Program-made: the position numbers and the translations under genes
Shown here: piece after piece, positions 1 through 13,283 of the stretch
Layout of the letters: the number at the start of each line of letters is the position of its first letter
Numbering within the stretch: the first letter of the stretch is position 1
The notes under the pieces: model-generated
Told to the model about the DNA's origin: nothing
What the model saw: only the letters and a program-made list of their open reading frames with translations
Databases searched by the model: none
NCBI RefSeq assembly: GCF_048771995.1
Contig: NC_133063.1
Span: 10,770,063 to 10,834,062, forward strand
Length of the DNA stretch: 64,000 bases
Direction: 5' to 3'
Source of the DNA: Taeniopygia guttata
Lineage: Eukaryota; Chordata; Aves; Passeriformes; Estrildidae

Positions 1-1133
1 CTTACATCAGCCACTGAACAGTAATGTAAATAGTTCTGACAATAGTTCCTAAATTTAGCCTCCTGTAATAATACTCATTGCTTGTGTTACTACTGTCTGA
101 TCAGCTAAGTTATGTGTTCAGGGTTGGTTTTTTTAATAGATGTACAGGAAAACTATTTGCTGCAATTCTGAAATCTCTATTTGTTTTCTAGGCAACCTGC
201 AAATTTCAAATATGTGACTTTTTAATATGGATTAGTTGATACTTGATTAACTGTGTCAGTGAAAGGAATACTAGACTTCCATTCCAGCTACACACTCCTA
301 GAACATCACAGATGTTTATTACATGTATGCACTAATTAGACTTGGTTGCAGAGGCACTGAATGAAGTTTTATATAAGACTTCAGGAAGTTTGAGCACTTG
401 CTTGCATTAATGTGGTGCTGTTAGTGTTCTGCTTTGGACAGAACTAAAAATGGAGTATTGACCAGCCAGAATAGAAAACTACAGTGCATTCTAACATGAC
501 AACAAGTACTTGTATCTGTACGTACTTGTATGTGTCAAGCTTGTGGTGACATAAGGAGATCAGGTATGAGAATGAGAAATACGATAGCTGAAACTAATGC
601 ACCTGTGATTTGTCTTGCTATGTGAAGTGTCAGACAAACGAGCAGAATTCCCTTAAGGTCAACCTGAAGAGGAAGCTGTGCTTCAGGAGCATGCAGCCTG
701 GGTGCTAATGTGCCTTCAGCAGGAGGATCTGGAGGGTACCTGCTTGAAGCCCTTAAAAGGGAGGAGCATGAGAAGTGCCGTGTAGATGGCAAGCATTGAG
801 CTCTAGCCTTTGCAAAGATCCACTTCTGTTGGTACGTGCCTCTTCCTAGTGTGAGCGTGTCTCCTGAAACGTCTCACTTGAGCAATTCCATTTATTTCTG
901 ATACAGGTATCATGCAAACAAGTATTAGACTTCTCTTAATGGCTTAGCAAAGCTAGCAAGGGTGCTGCAGTTTATCCTCTTAGTGAGAGAAGGAATTCCA
1001 GGCCTTTTGCCAAATACTAATACTTTGGGTAGTCTGTAGGTAGTGCCTTGTTTTTCTGCACAGTTCTACTATGAAACCTCAGTATGTTTAATTCATGTCT
1101 TATTTTGCCCTTGTTTTTGTCTCCTTATTTCAG

Positions 1134-1194
1134 GAGCAGTAGTGTTGAAAGAATGAGATTGCAATTTCACTATGAGAAGTCAAAGGTTATTGAG
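1134..1194 (+). CDS. Internal coding exon of an unidentified gene (exon A)
   Basis: The 61-bp exon is preceded by a pyrimidine-rich tract and CAG at 1131-1133 and followed by a GTGTGA donor at 1195. One leading base completes a codon from upstream (phase 2), then 20 open codons read SSSVERMRLQFHYEKSKVIE. The exon ends in phase 0, as the next exon requires. A stronger-looking GTGAGT donor two bases downstream would put the next exon in a frame with an early stop, so I prefer 1195. The peptide is charged and probably helical. Earlier exons lie outside the window. I do not recognise the protein family. This is the least certain of the three exons because it is short, but its phase agreement supports it. 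Confidence 0.55.
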
Positions 1195-1545
1195 GTGTGA
1201 GTGAGTGTCTTTGATCATTGAAAACTAGTTAATTAGTTTTATAGTTGCATTTCAACTTACTCATTTGCAGTTTTAATTTGGTGCGTAGATGTATATACTC
1301 GGGTATGTTACTGAGCCAGTGTTTCCTTCACTATGTGCTCCATGTCAAGGTCACTTACATGTCAATCTGTAAATTATAACAGGATCCCCAAGGCAAAAGT
1401 AATGTATACATAGTACATAAGTAACTGAGTAGTATAACAGAATGACTTTATTATTTTAATAGTTGTCTAGTATGGAAAATAGCTTCAGAAATAGTCACGT
1501 GTAATTTAAATTTCTCTTGTTTCTCTCTTCTTACTCTTTTACTAG

Positions 1546-1627
1546 CTTCTTAAAATAGCTTCAGATGTTGAAGTGATTCTCAGAACTTCTGTTATTCAGG
1601 CGGTTCACACAGATTCTGACAAAATAG
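1546..1627 (+). CDS. Internal coding exon of the same unidentified gene (exon B)
   Basis: The 82-bp exon is bounded by a long pyrimidine tract ending in TAG at 1543-1545 and a strong GTGAGTAAG donor at 1628. It reads 27 codons from LLKIASDVEV through SVIQAVHTDSDKI, plus one base of a split codon (phase 1). The spacing of hydrophobic residues suggests an amphipathic or coiled-coil helix. It joins exon A in phase 0 and exon C in phase 1, and the split codon becomes valine. Function is unknown; nothing in these 27 residues is diagnostic of an enzyme. Confidence 0.68.
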
Positions 1628-4002
1628 GTGAGTAAGCCTGCATGCTAGAAGGATACTTATATTTATGTTACAGTTTAGTAAATAAATATAGAATGTTAAA
1701 ATAAGGAAAGAAATAGTGAGGCAAATAGCCTGTCTGTTATTCTCTGGCAAAATTCGTAATGTAAGCTATTCATTAATGTTACTGCCTAGGATGGATGGAG
1801 GTTTCAAAGGCACAAAGTTTCCATACAAATGTTTTGAAGTACGGAGGCTGGTAGAAAAGACTACCTTGAATGCCTTTAACTAGCTATAACTATTAGGAAG
1901 GTCAGCAATTAGATAGCTGGTCCACATGCACTTACAGGCTAGTCAGTCAGCATATGTCTAAAGGCAGTAGCCATTGTACCTATCTGTAGGTGCTTGCTCT
2001 ACCAAATAGGGAGCAGCTGCCTGAGGAGTATTAGCAAGTGCAGTATGTACTCTAACCATAAAATAGCTTTTTCTTTGAGGATTGAGTGTTCATTTCCAAA
2101 ACTTTTTTCCAACAATTTCAGTTTCAGGTTATGCAGTGTAAGATTTGTGACACAGTGATTACCTCAATGCAAAGTCTATCCTGTTCCAAAATCCTGATTC
2201 CTGGTTTAGAAGTTCTTTTATCTTGCAGCCAAAAAGAGAAGTAGTAGGTAGGCTCAGCATACAACTGTATGGTAAGAGAATACAGGAAATCTTCATCTGT
2301 GTACACAGTTTCCTTTTACTTCGATTGTTTCCTTTTACTTTCGTTTAGTATTGGCTGTAAAGTTTTGTACCAATTTTCAATTTTAGGTTTGGTAAAACAT
2401 TTTGCTTTAAAACAGCAGTTATGATCAAGGCCAAAGGTAAGTCTGGACCAGTGTCAGGTCTTCCACGGTGATTCCAGGCAGATAACAGTTGAAGAATAGG
2501 AACAGACAAAATGAATCTGCACCTCTTTCAGCTATTCACATCTGGCAGCACTTCTGAGTCAGGGATGTTTTCAGGTTTAATTATCTTCAATGGGCTTCTC
2601 TTCAATTACTTTTCATTTTCACCAAGCTGTTAATGAGTTTTTAAGTACTTTATTGCTTCCTTTTTTTTCACTTCCCCGTGAAACAGCTCTCAGAAACAAC
2701 AGGTGAATGCCTATGATTATTCTTGCTATTCACTGCACAGTGTGGGCAAGGAGGCATTTATACACACAATGATGGCACAATAATGTTTTGTCTTTCATTT
2801 TCAACTGGATTCCTGCTAATAGTCACTGCTAATTCTAAGTTTAATTTTTGGCTGCCAAGCATATATATTATGTATTTATTTTTACAAAATTGTACTCATT
2901 AAACTCATCAGAGTTTTGAACTTAATACTTACTTTGCGAGGTTAGTATTTTTCTTGACCTGTGTGCATTGCATGTCTCCAGATATAATTTTGTCTGTCAG
3001 TTTACTTAGTCAGGTCTTAAGAGTGTCTTGCTATTTTTCACAATAAGACATTTTCTTAATGAAATTCTTCAGGATGGTATAATGAAAAGCCTTTTCTTCA
3101 CAGGTTACTTACGAATATGTTGAATATGTCAGCAAAAATACCTGTAGAACTCCACATTTGTCATCACTCCAGTGGATGACCTGATCACTTATTGTTCACA
3201 TCTTACGGTTTAACCAGTGACTTATCTCTGCAAGACTTCTGTCATAATAAGGCTGTTTTATAAAAGCATTGACTGAGGGACATTGGGGAATTCAGACATG
3301 TTGTGGTAACCTCTGAAGCACCATTCAGAGAATTCCAGCAGAGACTGTAAGGCAGAGCTTCCTTTGCAAAAGCCAAGTGGATTCTTGTTCAAATACTGGC
3401 TTGATCCTATGCGAGTATGTAGGAATGGGGTTAGGACAGCCAGGTGTATCAGCAACAGGAGGAGGAGGAGAGAAAACGTGAGCCTGCAGCTGCATAGGAC
3501 AGGGGACTCAGTAATGAAGGACACAAAATACAGTGACAGTGACAATACAGTGGCAGTAACTTTCACTAGGTGCTTTCTTTTCCTCTTGGCCTTTAAAATA
3601 GGTGTGACAAGATAAATATTACAGATTAGAGTCCATGACTTGAGTGAGAGAGCTAAGTTAAATCCAGTGTTCATTTTTGAAACTGCCGAAGCATAATACG
3701 ACTCAGGCTTGAAAAAAATGCCATTCACTCTCCTGCTAAAAGTTACTGCAAAACTTTATGGCTTCTTAATAGAAAATTTTCAATGCTTATAAAAGGAGTC
3801 AGGAAAACATTATTATAGCCAGCTGAAAGTAAAATCCTAGTATGATTTTGTCTTAGATACTATGATGCTACTTTCCACAAGTTCAGATCCTCATTTTAAT
3901 AACCAGATATGTTGTATGTAAATGTAAAAACACCTTTAGAATTTGAAATAGTATTTTCCATAAGATTATATTCTTACTGGTTTTTTTTTTTTTCTATTTC
4001 AG

Positions 4003-4079
4003 TACTCGTACCCAGGAAAGATCTGCTACAGGACAACATTCCTTACTTAGATAAACCAACAAAAAAGCAAGAATCCTGA
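4003..4079 (+). CDS. Terminal coding exon of the same unidentified gene (exon C, stop codon)
   Basis: The exon follows a T-rich tract and an acceptor AG at 4001-4002. Two bases complete the split codon, and then 24 codons (LVPRKDLLQDNIPYLDKPTK and four more residues) lead to TGA at 4077-4079. The tail is basic and proline-containing, as expected of an unstructured C terminus. With exons A and B it gives the last 72 or so residues of a + strand protein. The intron before it is about 2.4 kb. About 420 bp of 3' UTR follow, up to a canonical polyadenylation signal. The gene name is not recognised. Confidence 0.65.
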
Positions 4080-4498
4080 GGAAATACTGCTACCAGGAAA
4101 AAAGAGACTGAAATCAATTCACTGATTTTATTGAGTGCTGGAGTATCATCATGCACTTATTCAGTGGAAGATAGTTAATATTTTCACAGAACCTAAAAGT
4201 ACACTTACTAATTGTGTTACTTCAGCCAGGAATGTTTCTGATTATGACAGCTCTCAGACAGAGATTGTTTCCTAGCAATGCAGAGTTTTTCAAAACTAAA
4301 AATTATAAAAATTAAATTGAGTCCTTAATACTGATAATATTTATTGTCAATCATAAGCTTTTTTGAAGTAATGAAAAACCATCTTGTGGCATTTAATGTT
4401 GAATTTATGCTTTGCACCAAAAGCATGATTTCTGAAGTTGTCATTAATTGTACACTAGTATACTGTGATGCTTGAGAGGGTTCTTAAAGGTTTATCTG

Positions 4499-4504
4499 AA
4501 TAAA
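4499..4504 (+). terminator. AATAAA polyadenylation signal of the left gene
   Basis: A canonical AATAAA lies 420 bp after the stop codon of exon C, and GT-rich sequence (TTTGTGTTTT) follows shortly after it, as expected at a cleavage and polyadenylation site. It marks the likely 3' end of the left gene. Confidence 0.55.
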
Positions 4505-4530
4505 TTATTTGTGTTTTACAGATGGGAGAG

Positions 4531-5649
4531 CATGTCTAGTGTTTTCTTCTCCTACACACTCTGGAATGAGCAGGAATGGTAGGGTTTGAGTTCTCAGATG
4601 ACAGCACAAGAGAACCCAGACACAGCATAACCTAAGCATGTTGGTTTAGATCATATGGTTTATGAATTTGTGGTTTGTGCTTTAACTTGTAATCATTGAG
4701 TGACTGAGACATTTTTGAAAGAAAACTAAACTTGCTGTTTAGTTGCAAGTGAACTTGCCTAGAGTGAATATAGGAAAAGTATGATTAGTAAGCCCTAGTA
4801 ATTTGCATTTTTTAAAAGGATACATCCTTGGTTCTTGTGGAGTTCATTACAAAGATCTGTTCACTTCCATTTTAATTGGAAGGAGGTACAACTGCAGTGA
4901 TACATATAATCTTTTCTTCATGAAACTGGTAGCAGGCTCCACCCTAGGATCTAAGTACCTCACAGAGTACTCAAGGAGTGAGGCAGTCCAACAATGCGTC
5001 GCCTCATGACTCCTACTGTATCTGCTATCTCAAGTCTCCACGATGTCAGAATTGCCTGTGTGTGTACTGTGGCTTGACTGGCTGAATAAACCAGAATATT
5101 AGTGCCTTCATCCAGTCTCTTTCTCACAAAGCATGTCAGTGTGACAAGTACTCCTTTCTTTAAAACTTGCCACTGGCTGCGATGGCCAGGGCAGCCAGCA
5201 GCAAATACAGCTGTCAGTAACCCTCTTTGACTTATACTCATAATCCCTGCGCTGTAGCTAAAACACACCAGGCACACGATGGGAGAGAGAATTAAATTAC
5301 TGCAGTTCTTGTCATTTATTGTGTTCTAGTGGCTCCACTGCAAAACAAATATCTGTCTGTAGGCAATGTCTTGTTCTAGGCCCCTGGTATTTTTTACTTT
5401 CCTAAGGACTAGCTATATTCTATGTCTGGCTTCCCATCCTGCAGCCTGCCTGTATTGACCTTTTTTTTTTTTCCTCTATAAGGGGCATAAGAGAGTCATA
5501 TGCCAGAAAGAGAAAATACAAGGTAGTGGCAACTGTAAAAAGAAAGCAGAGCATTGCCTTAGGTGAAATGACTAACTTTTAAGCAGAAATAATTAAACAG
5601 TGGTCTGGCAAGACTGCGAAATTATATAACCATTAAGGTGTACATCCCA
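4531..5649. other. Intergenic DNA, no feature seen
   Basis: AT-rich unique-looking sequence after the left gene. I see no repeat, splice-bounded exon or RNA gene. A T-run at about 5460-5472 is the only low-complexity stretch. Confidence 0.4.
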
Positions 5650-6110
5650 TGGCATGTTGGAATTGGGGGGAATTCACCTCTCATAGCTACTGCCTTAGGC
5701 TGTGGGTGTAGCCTTAGAGATTTTAGCCTTCAGATTTATAGGAATGTGCCCCCTGTTGACGGAGTAAACAAGTCACCCTTTGTCTCCTTAAAAAGGACAA
5801 AAGTCCAGAAGTTTCTCCCTTTGATTTAGTTAAGACACCTCATAGGACCTTTGAGACTTCAACTCAAACTTAAGGATAGCTAATTGGACAGGAGCCAAAA
5901 AAGTCCTGCCTAAGCAATTCCCTAGAAAAAGAAGAGAACAAAAGAAGGTAATTGCTTTTGTGAAGTGTTTTAGCAGGAGCAAGAACCTCTTGCCCTGGCT
6001 TGGGTTTTCTCTGTAAAGAGCTTTTTTACTTTGCCTATTATTAAAACCTTTTTGTTTCCAACACTGTCACAGGAGCCATCCTGCTACTTCTATGTCACCT
6101 GAGGTAGCTG
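5650..6110 (+). mobile_element. Possible solo LTR (ERVL-like), boundaries uncertain
   Basis: The segment has an LTR-like layout: a TG-start region near 5650, then at 6011-6060 a stretch containing ATTAAA (6040-6045) followed by a T-rich and TTTCC-containing R/U5-like end with CACTGTCACA. This resembles the polyadenylation region of avian ERV-L type LTRs as I remember them. I found no convincing matching target site duplication and no internal retroviral sequence, so the ends are approximate. It could also be unique sequence with a chance ATTAAA. Confidence 0.3.
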
Positions 6111-8832
6111 AGCTATCAAGGGTATGATGTTTGTCTATGAGAGCTTATAAGACCTGGCTCGAATAGATAAAACACAGATTGATTTTATAGAACTGATGCC
6201 TGGTAAGTTTTCACTACTGATGTAAGACAGTATTGCCCATTACCATGCAAAATAGGTACTAAAAGACTTCAGTGATGTCAGTGGTGGATGGTGGTCTTCT
6301 ATGTGCTCTTCGAGGAAGCCACAAGTGGAGAAATTTGTCATGGGACTGCTGCTTTGGTATCCTTCTGCTGTCATGTGTTCCAGGGTTTTATTTTTTAGTA
6401 AGAATACATCAGAAGAAATACAGTAGGGAAGTGTCAACTTACAGGATCAGGCTTGTGGTTCAACGGGCATTTGTGTCCTTCATCTTACATATATCTTGAA
6501 TACTCACAATAAAAGTACAGAATGAGTCACTTGAATAACATACACAACTGGTGAAAATAAAGTACCTTGTAAAAATAGTTGGTACAGTTTGTTGGTCTTC
6601 AGAATGATTGTTCTTACACTCCTGTGCAGTACCTTTATGGTGTGTGCATTAGCATTCCATGTTCCTGCTGTCCTTGTGCATTCCTAGCAGCAAAGACAAA
6701 CCAAACTCTGCAGTGATGAGATTATGAAAATCAAGATGATACAAAAAAGGCTATTGACATAAGAGACTGAAAGGCCTATTCCTTGCTCTTATTCAATGTG
6801 ATCTTAAATAGGAATCCAGGGGGTACCTAGACCAGGGTAAATGGGAATCCAAGTATGTTCCTGAGCCTAAAAGTATCTCAGACTTGGTTGCTGTCTGGGC
6901 CCACTAAGTGTTCTCTTTCTTCAAATTTAACTTTTCATTCTTGAAAGAATCTCACAAACCTGCTTAATGAGCAGCTGCTTATTAAGATAATCAAAGGCTT
7001 CTTCGTGCTAGTTGGTCATAGTGACTATTCCTCTTCCCCTTACTTCAGGTTACCTGGTTTGCATTCCAGAATCCAGCCATCACCCCAGTTTCCATTTCCC
7101 ATTTTAATTTCACTCTGGGTATGAATCTGTTCTTGATATTGCTAGGATTGTGCTCATACATTTTTTTAATTAATACAAATAATCAAAATTAAAAAGGAAC
7201 TATTTTTGCAATCTCTCTTTGCAAAGGTTGAAGTCAACTGAAACTTTTCAAGTCATTACAGGAGTTTTCACTTAATGGCTTGGGAAGGGAAAAGGGTTTT
7301 CTGTTTACAACAGAAACTGTAGTTGAATAGGCTCACAATAACACAATTCAATCACATTTAAGTTTTTTAGGTTTACTGGAACAGCAGAACTTTTAAAGCA
7401 AATGCATGTGCATTTCCTTCTAGAGTATATATCATCAATCATAAAAGATATGCCTTAAATGGTTCTTTAAACTAGTTTTATTAGGTCTGTATTAAAAAAA
7501 AAAAAACAAAAAAAAACCAAAAAAAAACCAAACAAAAAACAACCAAACCAAAACAGCTCTTCTGCAGGCAGACAGGAGGTGCTCTTGGAAAAGCCTTGAT
7601 GCTTGTTCAGCTCTGCTGCAGCCCGGCTGCCACAGCCAAGGCTGGTCAGTGTGGTCTGACCAGCACACGTTGCTGTGCAGGGGTGTGTCCATGACCTGTG
7701 CAGAGACACCAGCAGTGATGCTCAGCAAGACCTGGGGTTGTACAGGCGAGTTTCAGGTCTGCTCAAGGTAGTCACATGTGTGCAGAGTTTGGCAGAACAG
7801 ATGCCACCTCAGTGATTCCATGTAGCACAATTCTTTTGTGCTTCAGCTTTTGGCTTTGTCTACCAGAGATGCAGCTGTTAGAGCCTTCTCCCTTTGTATT
7901 CTCTTTCAGGAAGTGTTGACTTCATATACACTGTAGTTTTATTGAGAGCATGAAATATATCTGAAGAGTATTTCTGGTTTAAATACTAAGTTCTGGTCTT
8001 GTGCTAACCACCATTCTTTCTAACCACCTATTTACAAACAAAATAAAAGGTTTCTTCAGTTGTGTTTTTCTGCAAGATTAGGCTAGGGATCAATCGTGCT
8101 ATTAGTATGCTTTGTATAGCCTGGTGTTCATAAAACACAGGTTATAGATTTAATCTATGAATTGATTTGATTTGTGTGGGTAGGATTTGTGTTGAACTCT
8201 TAAGAGTTTCAGGTGAAACAAGGTATTTGTTCTAATGTAGCAGGGGAAAATTAATCCCCTTCTCTGTTCCGGTGCACCTTGGTAAAGGGAGTGCTTTTAA
8301 ATCACAAAGTGATTTTACAAAGATTTGATCTGGAAGTAGCATTAAAAGTTTAATATGGAAAGGTGGCTTGTACCTTCTCTAAGGAGCTGAATTCTCAGTT
8401 TTTCAGGTAACATAAGATCAGCAAACCTGTGGGAACTTCAGTGACATAATCATTTAGTCTTTTTCTTAGAGATCCTGCCAGCTGAAGGAGCAGAAGTAGT
8501 CTGAATGCTGCATTATTAGCCCCGTTTGTATCACACTGGACTTGTAAATACAGCTTCAAGTACCAGCAGTTCTTTAAACTTCCTTTACAAGAGGAAAAGA
8601 CATGTTGACAATTGAAAACTAAAAATAAAGACTGACCAGCTTACAGGAAGAGCTGAGACCTAATACTTCCCAGCTTCAGAAAACTCTTTCAAAACTACTT
8701 GCAAAATCCAACCCTTAAGTTTGAAGTTTGGTAGGCTGTTAAATCTTTGATCTTTAGTTTTATGGGAAGATAATTATTTTAAACAAAGCAAAAGTAGGAA
8801 CACAATTGAATATTAAGGTTGGTGTTTGGTAT
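6111..8832. other. Intergenic DNA with an A/C-rich low-complexity tract
   Basis: Mostly unique AT-rich sequence. Positions 7493-7555 hold an impure A-rich tract interspersed with C (runs of A8-A12 separated by CC or C). A moderately GC-rich 200 bp follows (about 7556-7760). No gene or named transposon is recognisable. Confidence 0.4.
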
Positions 8833-9297
8833 TAAGGATATTGAGGTGCTGGAGTGTTTCCAGTGCAGGGCAACAAGGCTTGTGAAGGGTCCAGGAAACT
8901 TGCCTTATGAGGAGCTGCCAAGGTAGCTGGGTTTGTTTAGTCATGAGGAGGCCCAGGGAGACCTCACTGCTCTCCACAACTCCCTGAAAGTGAGGTGGGG
9001 GTTGGTCTGTTCTACTGGCACTGCAGTGAGAGAATCAGAGGAAGTGGCTTTCAGCTGAGGCAGGGAATCAGATTAGATATTAGAAAACAAACTTTCACTG
9101 TTAGGGCATGTCAGGCATTGGAATAGGTTGCCCTGGGAGGTGGTGGAGTCACCATCTCTGGAGATGTTTAAGAGGCATCTGGATTTGGTGCTGGATAATG
9201 TTCATTAGTGCTTTAGGGATTATGGTGGTAGTGCTGGGTTGATGGTTGGACTTGGCAATCCTGGAGGTCTCTTCCAGCCTTGATGATTACATGATTT
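8833..9297 (+). mobile_element. CR1 LINE 3' fragment (subfamily shared with 39.1 kb copy)
   Basis: A 5'-truncated CR1 non-LTR retrotransposon, starting at the conserved GACATTGAGGTGCTGG-like segment (here GATATTGAGGTGCTGG) of the ORF2/3' UTR region. It contains the typical TTAGATATTAGAA, GGTGGTGGAGTCACCATC and GGACTTGGCAATCCTGGAGG blocks and ends at 9280-9297 in a decayed ATGATT-type terminal repeat. It carries the segment CTACTGGCACTGCAGTGAGA, also present in the copy at 39.1-39.9 kb, so the two belong to one subfamily. Not coding. Confidence 0.9.
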
Positions 9298-12200
9298 TAC
9301 AGTTATTACAGGTTTGATATTTTAATAGTTAAAATCCAGTCATCTTTGAGGGCAAAGTATATTTAGATTCTTTGAGGGTAAATCTGTGGCATAGATATCC
9401 AAATATCTAATTCTGTTGAGAGACTTTACTAGTGACGCTTATGTGTCATGACTTTTTTTTTCTGCCAGCAAGAATAAGTCTGCAGAGCAGAAAACAGAGG
9501 AAGGTTATGTCTTTACACTTTGAAAAATAGCAGTAAGTTTAAATAATTTGCTCTTTTTAGAAACAAATATTTCTATTAGTTAGAGCTTCAGTAACCTGGT
9601 TTGCCTCAAGATGGTGGAGTAAAAACACCTACTTTTCAAATTATGCTTTCCTTTTTCTTGTGGTATGTCCTTCAGGTTTTCATCTCATCTACGCAGAAAG
9701 CTGTGGCTTGAATTCAGGATTAGTCAGGATTAAATCAACAGCTGATGAAATGATGGCCTCTTGAACCTGGGGGAGAGGATGTTATGCTTTGACACACTTC
9801 AGGCCATGAAAGTGGGAAGAGTTCTGCTGTCATACCTGCTGCTGTGGCAGTGGCAGCCCCGTTCTCTGAGATCAATGGCCATGGTGCAGGTTGGCTCAGC
9901 TGCCCTGAACCACCCTTTGCAGCTGAAAGTCATCTCCGTAACTGAGCGTGGGAATCTTGTCACTGCTCACTGTGCACCAGAACTGTGGTAGTCAAAACAA
10001 GCAGTGACCTCTACAACACTCTGCACTTCCCCCTGTCAGTTTGTAAAGGGAAAAGACAAAAAGGTCATTGCAATGCTTCCTTACTGTTCCAAGTGTGATT
10101 TATTAAGTGGTCGGTTGCTCTCCACCTGCACATGAGCCAGCACTGATGTTGCTGTGTGGACCTTTTATCCATCCATTCATGTGTTTTGTACTTGGGAAGG
10201 CCGCTATCCTTTGCTTCAGATTTTGTCCTGATGCTTAGAGATAAAGTCTGAAGTCAATTCCTGAGAGGGTTTTTGGTGACTCAGCACAAACTACCCGTGA
10301 AAATAAAGCGCTTTTAAGGACAAGGGAGGGACAAACCTGCATTTTTCACACATAGCTGTGTCTATCGGCATCACAACGGGAAGAGCATGGCTCTCCACCT
10401 GTAATGCCCGAGGATAATATTTCAAAGGCTACATAATATATATATAGTAACCCTTGTAGCAGTTTGCCTTGTTATTCTGTAAGATATCACACTGCATCAG
10501 CAGAAGAGATCTCTGATATTGTACTGACAAGGGACCAAGAAAGAATTCTTACCTACCTGAAAATATCCCCTGAAGAAATTTCCCTTTAATATTAAGAATA
10601 TGCTAGATTTTAATTATTTTTTGTCTCTGTTAGTTAATTATGCATGTGGTTTCCTCAGTAATTTTCCTCCAAGCATGCTTTGTGGAAATACAAGCAGTCA
10701 AGTTGTCTCACTTGACACTGCAGTATTGTCCACTAGCAGCTGGGGTAAGTCTGGCTTCTGTCAAACCAATAAATAAAGTCCAGAATGAGTGATCATGGGA
10801 ATGAGAGCAAGAGCATTAAAATGCATAGAAGGGAGAGTAAATGGAATAAAGGAATATCAAAAATAAATTCTGCACAAGTGAAATAAAAATTTCCATGTAC
10901 CAAGTGGTTTTTTAAACAATTTCCCTCTATAGATAAATCCCTTTATAGATTTTCGTTGTTTAATTATAATCTACAGTGCAGGCTGGAGGTAAAAAGAAGA
11001 CTGATTATGTTCAGACTAAAGAGGAACAGAGGACTGAATATGGAAATAGTAAAGGCAAAGAGTATATTAATTTGTGCTTGGTCTGGATTCATTGCAGTTA
11101 TAATTAGAACTGCAGCACGTTCAGAAAATAATTTTTTTTTGAGCAGAAAGTTTTAGGGTCAAGTACCTGTTTTGCAGTCATTTTTCTGTGTAATTTGGCT
11201 GTTTCTCCTTTATTTCAGGTGCATTCAATGGGACTTAGATAAACAATTACTTGGTTGCAAAGGCTTGTGGAGATTTCTGGCTGTATATTTTATTCCTTAT
11301 GGAGAATGAAGGAAGAAAATTTCCCCTATAAGAGGACTATAAATCTCTTATATGTTACAATGAGGAAGATCATATCAAAACTTTACCCATATTACTTTCT
11401 GATAATATTGTAGATGTGCGCACATTAGGTAGGAAGCCCTCAGCTTCTCACAATTTCATCAAAATGTGGAATTAAATCATTATAAGCTTGTTAGGTATGA
11501 GAAAATCAAATGTCAACTTATGTCAGACTAACAATAAAAACAAAAATAAAAAAGAACTAGAAATTGTGAGGCTCCTTTTCCAGTGCCTTTAATGTGTGTT
11601 CAGAGAAGAAGCCACGTAGAAAGGCCTCAGGTGGGCAGAACTGTGACACGTATGCTTCTCACTACTGCTGTGCTTTAGCTGCTGTGCAAAAGGTGAAATT
11701 GAGGGGATTTGTGGCTCCAGTGACAAAACACTTGACATATAGCTGTATAGGGTGCATTACCTGCCTTTGTCAGATGGGAAAAATGTTATGATGCATCAGC
11801 TACATCAAATGATGAATCATACTTTAAAGCATGCTGTTTGATGTATTTCCCATTGCCCTAAGAGAGAGTTGTTTGAAATTCTGTTTTAAGATGCATGTTG
11901 CGATTTCTTTCACTATTTTTCTAAACCATATTTCAGTGAGTATTTCAAACTGCAAACACTTAAAATAGAGAAGAAACATGCAAATGCTGGCACATGTTTT
12001 TTCTCCATTTCAGGGCAGAACACCTCAAATATGCAAAAGGAGTGCAATAAACATGCCCAAGACCTGGGAAAAGGGTAAACAACACTGTGCCTGTGATCAA
12101 GATATCCAGTGAAGCTTGCTGCAGATTTCATAATTTTGTTCTTGTATAATTCCATTCATTTAATACTCCAAGTGCTATTTCTTCTATTCTATGTCAAAGA

Positions 12201-13245
12201 AAGAAAATAATCAGGGAAAGACAAAATTTTAAAGAAACAAGCAAAAAAAGCCTGCAGTAGCATTTCAACTGGATACCTTTGGACCAGATGCAATATCTGG
12301 AACAGATTTGAAACTAAAATCCCTTTGAATCCTAAAAAGACCCACCTATTTGGAAGTAATGGGGCTCTGCAAATTTTAGCAACAAGAAAAAAATTAAGAA
12401 TTTCTGTGTTTATTTTATTTATGTTTTTTTTTTTTTTATTTAGAGGACTATTTCATACCTAGACATTGCTACGGGCTGCTAAATAGAGATGCAAAAGCTG
12501 TCTTAGAAGTTATTAAACAGGTGAAGAAACAATGTTTTATATTCATTCCAATCTGAATTTAGGAATAAACTAAGATAAACTAAACCGTTTATTTAAATCT
12601 CCAAGGCAGTATCCATATATATAAGGAAATGAAGAAGAATGAGCTGCAGTGCTGGCTGGTGTAAAATAGCACACTTGTGTGCTGTGATTACTATGCAAAT
12701 ATATGCTTTCAGAAGGTAAAGTAAGGCTGGGACAATTTAACAGCTATAACCAGAGCTAAGAGGAAAACACAGTCAGAATATCAAGAAGAACATGAAGTGC
12801 AGTTCTCACTGATGTCAGACTGTGATCAGCGACTTCTCATAGTGAAGTATTGTCTCTTGTAAAGCAGACACCTTTTTGCTAGGATGTTTGAAGTCTTAAC
12901 ACCCACAGTATCAGGGCATGTTCAATAGAAATATTAGAATGAGTAGGAATGAGGATTCAGCTAGAGGCTTAGAAAATAATGTGTTATGCCAGATATATAT
13001 TTGTTAAAGTAATTTAGAAGCGATGTGCTCAACCACACTGAAGGCAGCAGAAGCTGAAAGGGAAGGAGATTCCTACATCTCCACCATTGCTTACAAGAAA
13101 ATGAGACAAGGAGAAAGAGAAAATAAAAAGAGATGTTGTGCTGCTCTTGGTGGGAGTATTACTATACCCCTCTGTAGTCCATGATCTCTACAGTAAGAAG
13201 TGTTCCTGCCAGGTGACAAAAGATGAAAATCCAATGAGATGCTGG

Positions 13246-13247
<2 letters not shown>
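9298..13247. other. Intergenic DNA, no gene seen
   Basis: About 4 kb of unique-looking sequence. It contains short A/T-rich tracts (AT repeat near 10,436-10,448, T-run at 12,425-12,438) and no exon with convincing splice sites, no tRNA-like fold and no recognised transposon. Confidence 0.4.

Positions 13248-13283
<36 letters not shown>

Larger units (their letters stand above)
1..4002 (+). other. Intronic sequence of the left gene (between and before the three exons)
   Basis: Apart from exons A and B, this stretch shows no further exon I can support, no recognisable transposon and no RNA gene. It is AT-rich with short homopolymers. A 156-codon open frame on the minus strand at 3258-3728 is treated as chance (see rejected items). 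Confidence 0.45.

Noticed and set aside
1197..1202. GTGAGT as the donor of exon A
   Set aside because: It would shift the frame into an early stop in exon B; GTGTGA at 1195 keeps the frame.
3258..3728. 156-codon minus-strand frame with a leucine-rich stretch
   Set aside because: It lies in an intron of the left gene on the opposite strand, has no promoter or family resemblance, and the leucine run comes from a GGAGGAGGA-type simple repeat. A protein search would settle it.
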